Below are positions 48,113-58,535 of a stretch of 64,000 nucleotides of DNA, piece by piece; the first letter of the stretch is position 1, and every line of letters starts with the position of its first letter. A model generated the notes under the pieces. That model saw only the letters and a program-made list of their open reading frames with translations, did not search any database and had not been told where the DNA came from. The stretch covers positions 1,213,255-1,277,254 of the forward strand of contig BCIM01000001.1 of NCBI GenBank assembly GCA_039545315.1, in the 5' to 3' direction. A program made the translations under genes and the position numbers. The DNA comes from Kondoa malvinella. Its lineage: Eukaryota > Basidiomycota > Agaricostilbomycetes > Agaricostilbales > Kondoaceae.

Positions 48113-50289
48113 TTATTGCATCACGCTTGCTACAGCTTCTGGTACTTTTTGATCTGCTGGCAGATCGACCAGCATACTTTGCATCTTGCCCCTAAGCTCT
48201 TCACGCGACTGTTCGAAGCCTCTGACTTCGCACTCGGAGGGTGTGCCTCTGCCTGAGTACTCAAACTGTGAGACCGTCAGCAGGACATTGAGCAGAAAGA
48301 GGAAGACAGGCAGACCATGACAAGACCTGTTTTTCAAAAGCATAAGAGTTCATCAAGCTTGCGCATTGGCATCGGACTAACCATTGCCGATAATGTTCCC
48401 CTGGCGATGGAACACTGTGACGCCTCTTGTGACGGCGTCTAGCTCGTAGAACTGCACCCGTAATGCGTAGGTTGCTATCGTTCGGGCCCTTGTCAGCTCT
48501 TTGTCTGACGCATCCGCGTCCATCCACTGCCTTGTTACAGTCATGTAGTGATCTATGAGCTGGTCCAGCGATGCATATCAGTAGTCTAATAGTTGTGCGC
48601 AAGCGATCTCCTACTTGCTGCCTCTGTTCTGTGAGTTGTTTCCGCCGCGACACGTCTTTCTGACGGTCATTTTCGCCCGGTTCGACTTCCTTGTAGTCCC
48701 ATTTCCATTCGGTTTGTCCGCCCTGTCGCAGAATGTCAGTCACGTCCGAACCGCTCGCTGCTCACTTACTAGCTCTGATATCAGATGCTGCTTTGGTATA
48801 TGGACGAATAGATCTTCTGTGTTCTTTGTCTGAAGCACATTCAGCATGCATTCGCTCAGTTAAGCGCAAACGTACAAACTGGACTTTTGCCCGAACAACA
48901 GGGTCGAGCATAGGCGACACAACCTAAGCGCGATCAACGTTGAGTTAGACAGAGAAGATACGCGAGCTCACCTTCCATATGCCTTGAAACACCCAAGGTG
49001 CAGAATGAACCAGCACACAGTTCAAAGATTCCGGGTCTATCATGACAAAAGCATATTCAGACTGATCTGATAACGTGACGTAAGCCTACAATACGCTTCG
49101 AGACACTTGACGAGAAAGCTTCGACAATCCAATGAGACGAGTAGAAATGATTAGCGACTGTAGGCCTACCCTCTTTGAGCGAGCAACAGATATGAGCTTA
49201 TGCGTCTGGCTGGCGGCAGAGAGCGTACAAGCATGCATAGTCTACCTCGCTTGTCAGTATAGGACAAATCGGAAGTGATGGTCACTGACCCATGTTCTTC
49301 AGACCGAAGCCTATCGAGTAATTTCAGCTTCAATATAAGCGCTGCCTTCTTAGGATGCCGCACCATCCATATTACTAGTTCAGCTCATGTAAGCCGGGAT
49401 AGTATTTGTTTTAGCAGGACATACAAGCATATCGTAACCTTGTCCGCCGGGGGCGCAAGCAAGCAACGCACGCTCTCCATAGTCATGATGATGAGCTTTT
49501 CCAGTGACTGAGTACATGTGTTCAGCTCTGTGTGCTGGTCACAAAGTGACGACTTACAGCTTGCGGCTGATCGGAAGCTTTGTGCAGAGCGACATTAATG
49601 TATACTATCGGTCTACCAAAGTTGTCGAATCCTGCTCAACACGAATCTGATGGGACTCGTAAGGTCTCAAGATCTAATATGACCCACCTTGCGTGTATGA
49701 TTTGCCCATTTGCAGTTGCTTGATGAACCCAGGAACATCGCTCAAGCCTTCCTCGCCTGCTTCCACAATTCTATCGACATCACTCTCGATCCGCCATTTA
49801 ATACAAGCAGCCAACATTGCCGAAGCAGCATTAGGTATCCATTTCCTAGCGCGAAGGAAACGAAGCATGATAGAATCAGGGTCATCCATAGCGATCAAAC
49901 GCCAGAAGGCTTCCATGAAGCGTTTTGAGCCATGTAGTTGAAGAGCTTCTCGAGCAGCAGCAGTCTCTCGTTCTGCACGAACTCGTTCCTTTTCCGCATC
50001 GTCCTTCGGCGTGTTTTTGGTAATGTCTTCGCTCTTGCCTGTTGGAATTGTCGCGCTTCCACCTGAGCCCTGTTCTGGAGCACTGTGTACCAATTCCAGG
50101 AAGTTCTACGCGCAGATAGGCTAAGACTTGGTTGGCCGGTGTATCGAGACACAACTGCTTGCCTTCCAGAACGCTCGCAGCTTCTTGTCTTGTTCGGCTG
50201 TTTGACGCATAAGCTTGTTGTACGATTGTAGCTTCGCAGAGCTCGCCTGTGAGTTTGCCGACGACTCCGTCCGCTACAGACGACTGCAT
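48113..50289 (-). CDS. CRAL-TRIO (Sec14-like) lipid-transfer protein
   Basis: Phosphatidylinositol/phospholipid transfer family. Signature pieces: DPDSIMLRFLRARKWIPNAA (CRAL-TRIO N-terminal helices), DNFGRPIVYINVALHKASDQ, then after several short exons VVSPMLDPVVRAKVQ, NTEDLFVHIPKQHLISEL (lipid-pocket gate region) and GGQTEWKWDYKEVEPGENDR, the end typical of fungal CSR1-like members. The C-terminal ~150 residues carry QFEYSGRGTPSECEVRGFEQ and end VPEAVASVMQ. The N-terminal start is unclear: ATG 50289 opens MQSSVADGVVGKLTGEL, but the family-like continuation SAKLQSYNKLMRQTAEQDKK is in the next frame (see findings). Convergent with RdRP, 105 bp apart. Confidence 0.75.
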
Positions 50290-50605
50290 TTCAGTCTGCC
50301 TGAGTCGAGTCTGCAGTAGACTGACTCGGTAGCGGGTTGGCACTGAGGGAACGATTGAGCAATGGCAATGCAGCAGACTTGTCTATCTACCTGATCATAG
50401 CCTAGCTCGTTGTTCTTTGTGACAGCTCAAAGCTCAAAGTCACTACAACAATCAATACTGACTATTCAGTATTGGCTACAGGCTGTCAGGCAGCGTGCAA
50501 GGGCGAGCGCTGTAGAGCGGAGAGTCACAAGGCCACCTTGTCAGCACTTCGCTTAGCGATCATGGCCATCAAATACTCCTCAATGCATCAATAACTCCCT
50601 CCTCG

Positions 50606-51405
50606 CTACCTCACGATTCCCGACTTTGGATCTGGAAACTTCATCTCCTCTGACCTGCCTGCCTCACCATACTCCAGAAGTCCAACAAATGGCATCACGT
50701 TATACTGCAGACTGAAAGTCGCCGTAACGTTCCTGCCTCAATCGTCAGTGTGTGGATCTAGCTATGCTGAAAAGGAGACATACTTGAAGCTTTCTGTAAT
50801 CTCTTTGAAAGCGTACTTGTTCTTTGCTGAAGAGATACTGACGCGCGCATCCTTCTTGCGTCGTATTATTCGATCCCATATCACGACTTGATTCACTGGC
50901 TGGCAATCACAACAGTATCATCAGCTTCCGCAGACGAGAAGAAGGACATAAGAGAACTTACGTATTTGCCAGTCTGGTATTCAGCAACAAAATACACAAA
51001 GACCTGCTTTGTGTTCCACTGGAATAGAGGTTGAAGGTCTGTACTAAGATCAGCTGGCATGCAGAGCTAGTCTAGCATATAGTGCACCTGCAGAGATGTC
51101 GAAGCGAGCAAACGCGTACTCCCTCTCCTTCCTGTCGTAATTCTGGTTGGACCGCCCAAGCATGCTTTCAACAGAGTATGAACGGCGTCCAGTCTCGGCG
51201 AACTGCTGCACTCACACATTGAGAGTATTGACTTTCAGCGATGCTGGATGGACAGAGTGCGGCTGCAAGTAGGAAACGAGCGAGACTGCTGCCAGGACCG
51301 TCAACAAGACTGATGTCGCGAATGCTCTGTCACCTCCAGCGTCAGATTCAAGTAGGTGTCTCGCACAGGGTAGACTCACGAGACTGCATTCAGCCTGGAC
51401 AGCAT
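50606..51405 (-). CDS. SPC3: Signal peptidase complex subunit SPC3
   Basis: Essential ER-membrane subunit that supports the catalytic Sec11 subunit in removing signal peptides. Starts MLSRLNAVS (or nine bases upstream at 51414, MHTMLSRLN), then one hydrophobic anchor SAFATSVLLTVLAAVSLVSY, a lumenal domain with RFDISADLQPLFQWNTKQVF, VYFVAEYQT, VVIWDRIIRRKKDARV and ITESFKNVTATFSLQYNVMP, ending FVGLLEYGEAGRSEEMKFPD. Length (about 190 residues) and the single N-terminal anchor match SPC3/SPCS3. Four introns of about 50 nt. Confidence 0.9.
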
Positions 51406-51440
51406 TGTATGCATCTTGGGCCCTAGAAGGCCGTTTGACG

Positions 51441-51683
51441 ATGATCTGTGTTTGGACACGAGTTCACACAGATTTCTCATCAGCGGGTCTCGAGGTTCAG
51501 CTACCACAAGCATATAGTATTACACGACAAGGCTATGGACAGAACTATGTGCCAATGATTGTACAAGAGCAACTCTCGAACAGCTGGCAGTCCAGCTCGA
51601 GAGTCTACCTACTGTCCGATGAGGAGTCGAGACGACTGCAAGATCACCTTGATCGACCTTACGCGATGCCGCTCGACAATTGA
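51441..51683 (+). CDS. Possible small ORF upstream of SPC3 on the opposite strand
   Basis: An uninterrupted frame from ATG 51441 reads MICVWTRVHTDFSSAGLEVQ and ends LDRPYAMPLDN. Its residue composition is protein-like, but no homology or splice support is visible. It begins 36 bp from the SPC3 start and would be divergent from it. It may be no more than a chance frame in the SPC3 promoter. Confidence 0.25.
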   Translation: MICVWTRVHTDFSSAGLEVQLPQAYSITRQGYGQNYVPMIVQEQLSNSWQSSSRVYLLSDEESRRLQDHLDRPYAMPLDN

Positions 51684-51844
51684 GCTTGCCCATTGCATAT
51701 TTTTTGCTGCGTTGTAATGCCGGGAAACGATGTCCACGGTCTTCCTGTTCTTGATTTGAGGCTGAAATATGTACGATGACGAGCAGTCTAAAAGCTAGCC
51801 CAGCTCAGCTTGTGTAGACTCGTACATAGAGCATGCGACTCACC

Positions 51845-52545
51845 TCACGAACGATAATACGCGCCGGCCGACTTAACCAGCTTCGACATTTCTACGATCC
51901 TTGCAAGATCTCTCGCACTCGATTCCAATCTTTCATCTGGCCCGCGTTCGACTTCCGCAATTGTTTTGGGAAAGGGTAATGATCCAGGCGAGTTGGAAGG
52001 TGAAGGCAGCAGAAGCGAGACTTTGCGCTTGGTGTATCTTATCGACAGGTCTTTGGCCAGATCACTGCCGAGTATCTCTACACGAATAGAGGAACTGAGA
52101 TTCATCAAGTTATCATGCCCTGTGTAGGCTTACGGCCGCAAAGATCTTCCAGCCTGCTACGAGGCTGATACAAAGCAAAAAGCTCCGTAGGGATATGACC
52201 GCTTTGCAGAGGCAGTAGATGTAGCTCAGACTCTGTAGCCAGCCGGTTTGTAGTGACGAGCAAGGCAATAAACAGGTCGAAGGTTTGAATTTCTCTTGAT
52301 GCAAGTGCGTCCGATGAATAGGGATAGATGATGTGATGCGAATACTGCGGTAGAAAAGCAGATCGGAGAATAGCCATAGCAGCTGAGCGGAGCTTCTTGC
52401 ATGTCATGCGAATTCCAGCGTAAAGGTCGACAAATGTGCAATGCGAAAGCACTCGCAGCAGAGCATTATCTGGCAGGGCATCTAGCGCAGCTCGTTGCTT
52501 GGAGCTTTGCTGTATAGCGCTGTACAAAGGCGGTATGTCGTCCAT
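51845..52545 (-). CDS. F-box-like protein
   Basis: From ATG 52545 (MDDIPPLYSAIQQSSKQRAA) an F-box-like segment follows: LDALPDNALLRVLSHCTFVD and LYAGIRMTCKKLRSAAMAIL, with the Pro, Leu-rich helix and Cys/Lys pattern of F-boxes that bind Skp1 in SCF ubiquitin ligases. A 56-nt intron (about 52075-52130) joins LEDLCG to QILGSDLAKDLSIRYTKRKV. The rest is Ser/Pro-rich and lacks a recognised substrate-binding repeat. An in-frame upstream ATG at 52671 would add a Cys-rich hydrophobic leader (LAVLCPVSFAVLVPVAAILL) and make it membrane-bound; I prefer the shorter form. Confidence 0.55.
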
Positions 52546-52688
52546 GTTAGGTGGATAGTAGCAAGAAAGCAGGAGCAGAATAGCTGCCACCGGAACAAGG
52601 ACGGCGAAGGAAACAGGGCACAGAACAGCTAGTGTGGAAGTACAAGTACATTTGGATTGCATGGCTTTCATAATTCGTGATCATCCGC

Positions 52689-54572
52689 TTATGACGCAAC
52701 GATGCTGCCAGACTTGTTGTCAGTTGCAGCCTTGCCGTCTTTGCGCTGTCCGTAAGCCCTGGAAAGATCATCAGTCTTCGTAGCAGAGCGCTGTATATGA
52801 GGGCTTACTTGGTAGCGTATTCACCGTTCTCGACGATCAAGTTGGCTGGGTTTTGTGATTTCCCGCTCAGGTAGTTGGAGACTAAAGCGTAGAACAATCA
52901 GCGATGTACTACACGTACTAGATTTGGTGCTAGCTCACTGATCTCTTTCGTACCATCTGCGTAGCGCTTTTGTGCATCTAAATTGGGGAAAACCTCGTCA
53001 GGTAAGTCGAAAAGTCAACGCCAAACGCACCTAGAGTGGTGCCAGAGTAATGGGCGACCATACCGTTGCCTGAAAGAGAGAAGAAAGAAAAAGAAAGAAA
53101 AAAGGTAAGGACAGGAAAGCAACAAGGGAGTATCTAAAACTCACCTCCGCCAAGTGGGTTGCGCATAGCTCTCCATGGGTGGTCGGCGGGAGCAGGCTAG
53201 CTTTATCGTCAGAGATGAACCAAAAACCGGAGACATTTTAGGACTAACCTGAGGGAACCAAACGTCTAGAAAAACATCAGAACTTTTCAACAATGTTAAT
53301 AACGTGATACATACCTCCTGCATAGCCGTTGATCTGGCCAGATTTAAGAGCAGCAGCAACATCTTCAGCGACGGCCAGGGCGCCACGAGCGGTGTTGACG
53401 ACCCAGCAGCCAGGTTTGAGCCAGCCAAGAGTTTCCTTGTTGATGATGCCTTTGGTCTGCTCGTGAAGCGGGCAGTTGACAGTAAGGACATCGAGCTGGC
53501 CCATGAATTCCTTGAGGTCTTCAACTCGGCGGGCATTGATTGACTTGGCAGCTTCCTCTGGTAGAGCAGTGTAGTCGTCTATACATTAGGGTCAGCTTTG
53601 AAGTATGCCAAAAGACTGGAAACTGACAATAGAGAAGCTCCTTGCAGTCGAAAGGAACGAGACGCTGGAGGACACGGTAGCCAATACGGCCGGCACCAAG
53701 GGTACCGACGACCTTGCCTTCGAGGTCGAAAGCGTTTCTTGCGACGGCGGCAACATCCCACTTGTTGGCGACAATTTGTTCGTGTGCAGGTACAAAGTTG
53801 CGGACGAGCAACAGGATGGACATCTATTTGGATGTGAGCTTGGAAGCAGCTCATAGATCATGCAAGAGACTGACGACAACATGTTCGGCGACCGACACGA
53901 CATTGGAGCCGGAGACTTCAGCGACGGTGATTTTTTTCTGGTTAGCGCTGTGACGATATGTCAACGACGAGCAACACCACGGTCAGATCACTCACGCGTT
54001 GAGATCAATGTGGTCAGAGCCGACACCAGCGGTGACGGCTAACTTGAGGTTTTTGGCCTTTTCGATCACGGAGGCAGTAGCGTAACCTAAAAACAGAGAG
54101 CGTTAACGGAGGACGTGCAGCAGCGTCTGCTACTGGCCTGGATGGAACGGCGTTGTGATTCTTGAAGAAACGCTGTCAGAGTGGTGTCCAGACAGTCGTC
54201 AGTAGGCTCACAAGATTTCGGCATCGACGATTTCCTTCTCGAATGTAGAGTTTGGCTAAGGGTGCCCCGCATCAGCATCGCGGGTGAGACGTGTAGACGA
54301 AGAGCTCACTCCTTCCTTGTCGTCGGTAACAACAAGAGTGTGGCCTTGTTCTTTGACCCAGTCCTCAATTCCGCTGAAGACAGCGTCAGTGTCAAGTCTC
54401 AGCAATGAGGATCAGACTAACAGCTTGTTCTCAATGGTTCCCAAGAGGCGAGGCTGTTCTTGGGCGGACTTGCCGCCAGAGTATAGGACTGCTAAGATTT
54501 TCTGAACAGAGAGAGTGACGCAATTATGAGCGCTTGGATCAGCCATTCAAGGTAAGCTGAACGCACGACCAT
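52689..54572 (-). CDS. FDH1: NAD-dependent formate dehydrogenase
   Basis: Oxidises formate to CO2 with NAD, in fungi used for formate detoxification or methanol/oxalate pathways. First exon is two codons (MV) joined through an intron to [20 protein letters not shown]. Then [33 protein letters not shown], the [20 protein letters not shown] catalytic region, the Rossmann motif [78 protein letters not shown] and [20 protein letters not shown]. Ends [15 protein letters not shown], with no canonical C-terminal SKL. About nine short introns. Every catalytic motif appears intact. Confidence 0.93.
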
Positions 54573-55199
54573 GTTGGAGTATACTAGGGAGATGTGAGCT
54601 ACGTCGGACAGATGAGCGGAGTTGCTCACAAGTTGTGGGAGGTAGCTTTGTATGGGAAAGAGAGAGAACCAGTCGAGCACGCGAGTCTGGTTTGATCCGT
54701 TAGACCCGCCGAGTACAACCGAGTGCGGAGACCGGAGCCTTTGAGCAGAGGCGAGAGGGACGGCGGAATAGTAGACCCGCTAAATCCGCATGGAGACCCG
54801 CGCGGTAACGAAGAGACAAAACAAGCAGAGAGGCACAGGAAGGGCAATCAATGTGAAGGCAAGATGAAGGCTCTGGTCTCGAATAAAAGCTCAGGCATGG
54901 CAGAAGAAATGTCCTGCATCACGAAGAAAGCGCGACGGAGTCTGACGAATAGCAGCAAGCAAATACTGGCCAGCCAGTACCAGGAACGCATCTTCGATAA
55001 CGATAGGCTTGTAGTATCAAGGACAGGCACTCTTTGTGAGGTCCAACTATTGCATGACCAAGGACAGGCACTCTTTGTGAGGTCCAACTATTGCATGACC
55101 GTCGGCAAATTTCTGTCAGAGACAACTCTTGTTTTAGGACAAGCAAATATACAAGCAAGAGCAGCGGCACCTCCTTGATACCCTGACAGGCATGCCAGC
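54573..55199. promoter_or_regulatory. Divergent FDH1/kinase intergenic region
   Basis: About 630 bp between the FDH1 start (minus) and the kinase start (plus). A plus-strand frame at 54723-55178 lacks recognisable motifs and is probably not coding. It contains a 41-bp tandem duplication at 55018-55099 (annotated separately). The ~170 bp next to FDH1 carry a GC-rich stretch (GACCCGCC and GACCCGC elements) that could hold carbon-source regulatory sites; this is inference. Confidence 0.4.
55018..55099. repeat. 41-bp perfect tandem duplication
   Basis: Two copies, 55018-55058 and 55059-55099, identical at every base, both ending ATTGCATGAC. They lie 100 bp upstream of the kinase start codon in non-coding sequence. 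The exactness implies a recent duplication. A 41-bp unit is not a multiple of three, so it would shift any frame it lay in. Confidence 0.97.
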
Positions 55200-57060
55200 A
55201 TGACTTTGTGCATTGATACCCAGGCAGCGCAACCTAAGCGCAGCTCGAAAAATGACCTCTTCTCTGTCAATTTCAAGGCTGTGTCTCCCCACGTTCGGAC
55301 GACGCCAGAGAGCAGTCCTAATCTGTCCAATAGATCAAGCTGGCAGTCCGATGTGAAGCCGAATCGTTGGAGATCATCGTCTCGGTCTGCGCGAGCCAGT
55401 TTTTCAACAGATTATGCAGCTCAATCGCCCGTTGCGCCTAAAGCGATAGACCTGCCCACCGAGCTCATAGACTTTGTGATACCGCAAGATATCGCTGACC
55501 TGCATTCGGAGCCATTCAACTTCAGACTCTGTCCAGCAAGAACTTTTCTCTTGGGCGTTGGACGGCATTCGTCGGTCTATCTGGCATCGTATCGCAATGC
55601 TTCGGCGAAATGGAAGCTTTGTGCTGGCAAGAGGGTGGATAGAGACAAGGAAGCTTATGCAGATGCGCTCAGAGAGGCCTATATCATGGCTCGTCTTTCC
55701 AGCAATGACATGATAAGCAACAATCACATTGTAAGGCTGATCGGGGTACGTCAAGAGATGGAGGCCGACGACTGGTATCCAGAGCTGGAATCGGAAGGCA
55801 ATTCGAGAAGGTCTTCAACAGCAAACTCGATACGAAGCATTGGTCTTGGGCTCTCCAACTCTTCATCCAGCTATAGTCCCACAGATCAAATCGATCCATC
55901 TCATGCAACATCGCAGCTAGAAGCTGTCGCCATCACCAGACTACGCATTTCGTCCTCGATGCATGCTATCCCCAGTCTAGGTCGTTCAAATATTGTAGAT
56001 GTCGATATGGCCAATAGAAAAGCAACTTCCCTTCGAGAGCAGCCATCATCGCGGTCTAGCATTTCCGACGCAGCACAGCTACCGCCATCTCGGATCGTTA
56101 TGTTGATGGAGCTATGTGCGAAAGGTACAACAGCCGCCTTGATCAGAAGACAGCCTCATCTGGTCACTCGATCTCTTTGGCTCAAGTGGGCGAAGCAAAT
56201 CTCAATAGCGCTGTGTCATTGTCATAGTATGGGGATATTGCATGCGGACGTGAAAAGCCAGAATATCATGGTATGCGTTTCTTCATATTACAGAATAGAG
56301 CTGACGCATGCAACAGCTCTCAGATACTCTCGACGCCCATCTCAGCGATTTTGGCATGTCTCTCTACCTTGCACATGCTTCGCCCACCGATGGTCTTGGG
56401 CTTGGCACTACCGTCTACAATGCACCGGAACTCGTTCAAGCTTTACCACAACCCTTCGGGTTTCCAGCGGACGTCTATGCTTTCGGAGTGACCCTCAACG
56501 TTCTCCTGACTGGGCATGAACCATTCTTCAACTGTCGCAGTCCGGTCGAACAGATGCTATGGGCTTCTAGAGCCGGGTACTGGGAATGGGAAACGCGGAG
56601 AAAGCTGGCGGCGTGCGGGAACGACAGTCCGGGTGTATCAAGCTTGCGAACGAGTCAACGGAATTGGAGCATCGACAGTCTCGACAGCACTCGGTCATTC
56701 GTTCGCGCTAGTCCATCTGTTGGCTCTGGTCATCGCGGACCGTCAGCAAAGGCAGTGGCAAGCTTATTGAAGGATGAAGAAGGCGAAACGATGACATTCA
56801 GCCAACCAGTCTCGTCTCTCGCAGCGGAAGATGACTCAGATGAAGATATACCAGCCAGCCCGAACATGGCTCAACGCCCCAGCGAGTCAGCTCGATCAAC
56901 ACTCCAGTCTTATTCCGATGGCTCGCCTATACAATACTTCTTATCTGGCAAAGACCCAGTTCCTGAAGGTATTCTCAAGCTGATTGAAAGGATGACTGCA
57001 AGAGAGGCAAGCGCAAGACCGCTGATGAGGGAAGTGGTGAATGCTTTGCAAATCTTCTAA
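55200..57060 (+). CDS. Non-RD protein kinase
   Basis: Two exons (intron about 56269-56311). N-terminal ~110 residues are Ser/Arg-rich. Kinase domain: glycine loop LLGVGRHSSVYLASY, AxK strand WKLCAGKRV, helix C ADALREAYIMARL, a ~150-residue Ser/Arg-rich insertion in the N-lobe, hinge IVMLMELCAKGTTAALI, catalytic loop GILHADVKSQNIM, so His-Ala-Asp replaces HRD (non-RD), then DAHLSDFGMSLYLAH, GTTVYNAPELVQ and PADVYAFGVTLNVLLTGHEP. A further Ser-rich insertion precedes the last C-lobe helices (KDPVPEGILKLIERMTARE, SARPLMREVVNALQIF). Catalytic Lys, Asp and DFG-Asp are all present, so it is likely active. Family not assigned. Its 3' end has an inverted copy at 59.8-60.3 kb. Confidence 0.75.
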
Positions 57061-57330
57061 GCTGTCACTTTACATTTGCATGCCGATTGATGTCAGACAC
57101 ACTGGCTGCTCTGGTAGCATTACTTCATTTGAAGAGCTTCGCTGAATTCCTTGCTGTAACAATTTTCAAACGTCTATCAGCGTTTACATGATGGAAGACC
57201 AGATTACTGTGGTTGCCAAGATCATACGATACAGAACTTCGAGTATGCATAATTGCACACTGAGACGACCCGAACACATCCGATACTACCCTGTAGGTAC
57301 ATCGCATGAGCTCTGCGCAAGATATGACTT
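56905..57330 (+). repeat. Inverted duplication, copy 1 (kinase 3' end and flank)
   Basis: The last ~50 codons of the kinase and about 270 bp of 3' flank match the reverse complement of about 59840-60275. Shared short stretches include GGTATTCTCAAGCTG, GTGGTGAATGCTTT, GATGTCAGACACACTGGCTG and CATGAGCTCTGCGCAAG. Similarity is strongest around the stop codon and fades beyond about 57330. Confidence 0.85.
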
Positions 57331-57553
57331 GTGTGAGTAAAGTCACGTAATCAGTCATGCACCTTCCGACCGATGTATCTCGGTCAATTTTGATGTTAGC
57401 AAGGTCAATCTTGCTGGGAAGGAAGTCATTACTCTTCCAAGTGTGCTGCAGCTGTTTTTCGGAAGCTGCGGATTTTACTGATCGAAAAAAGCGAGTCTTG
57501 CCGTTTTTTGACAATATATTGTCTGTTTTGCAGTGGATCTTCATCAAATCATT
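57061..57553. other. Non-coding stretch between kinase and tRNA
   Basis: The first ~270 bp belong to the inverted duplication (kinase 3' UTR and flank). The rest, just upstream of the tRNA, shows no gene I can support; minus-strand and plus-strand frames here have no motifs. Confidence 0.5.
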
Positions 57554-57641
57554 GGCCTGCTGGCCCAATGGTAAGGCGTCTGACTACGATTGCACCAGCA
57601 TCGATATCAGGAGATTGCAGGTTCGAGCCCTGCGTAGGTCA
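57554..57641 (+). tRNA. tRNA-Arg (ACG) with 16-nt intron
   Basis: Cloverleaf read by eye: acceptor stem GGCCTGC (57554-57560) with GTAGGTC (57634-57640, two G-U pairs), discriminator A57641. D-arm around GGCCCAATGGTAAGGC. Anticodon stem TCTGA/TCAGG with loop CTACGA and anticodon ACG at 57586-57588. The intron 57590-57605 lies one base after the anticodon, the canonical position for splicing endonuclease. Variable loop AGATT. T-arm GCAGG TTCGAGC CCTGC, an intact internal B box. A-box-like GGCCCAATGG is also present. Arg identity follows from the anticodon. Confidence 0.9.
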
Positions 57642-58535
57642 ATCAAAACTCTTCTTTTGCTCAGCATCTCTCAGGATTGCTCTGTTTCTTTTGTACTTGG
57701 GGCAACCTACGGTTGCATTGTCAACTCGCGTCCACAACCGTACAGCTCTCGCTCTGATCAAGGAGAGAGCAAGACGATCACCTCTGCTGTTGGTGACCGT
57801 GTCAGGGAATCTGGAAAAGCTGCATACGAGGAGTGAATGCAACTTGAGCTATCGTAACACGCAGATTGAAGCAGCATTGTCAATGGTAATGTTGTAGCTC
57901 GTAAGTCAATTTCAGAAAGTCAGACCAGCAGAAGAGTCAACCTTTACAGATGAGTGGTTTATTCCGTCGAACCGGCAAGCAGTCACTAATCTGGAAAGAA
58001 ATCGTAACGGGATACCCAGAAGGCGAGCATAAAGACAAAAGGCATCATTGGACAAGACTAGTACAGAATGTAAAGAGCCGATTTTGACGGTGGTGCACCC
58101 ACGACAAGATCCTGGCACGCTGGCTAGGCGTAACGGAAAGACCTATTGGCGTACTGTGAGTGCATAGAGGATGATTCAAGCCGAGAGAGGCAAAAGAACA
58201 AGATTGACAAACGGAAGATCCTTGAACGAAATTTCGGAGCACCAACACAGAGAGTAGAGAGACCCGATAGAGCACTGAAGAGTCGATAGACAGGAGCTAA
58301 AGATTGTAAGAAGATCATGATTCTACAGAAACAGAGCAAGTACATTTCCAGAGGGAACGGGCAGAGACTGCAGGAGTTTGTTTAGTATCGCATGTTTACG
58401 TGTGGTAACGGACTTACTCAGGTTGCCATACTGGCGCACGTTGGCGCTGAACACAAGATGATACTAGGCAAACGGTTCCTTTGCACACATGCAGATAAGC
58501 CTAACACCATTCTTGTGCATGTCTATGCTACGATG
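57642..58535. other. Intergenic, no convincing gene
   Basis: About 890 bp between the tRNA and the stop of the BMT5-like gene. Short open frames on both strands (for example minus 57639-57842, minus 58124-58345) carry no motif. A run of T-poor purine sequence at 57900-58330 has no obvious repeat. I see nothing I can call here. Confidence 0.4.

Noticed and set aside
54723..55178. Open frame of 151 codons upstream of the kinase as a separate gene
   Set aside because: Low-complexity, charged, without motifs; the 41-bp duplication inside it is not a multiple of three and would have shifted the frame of any older gene.
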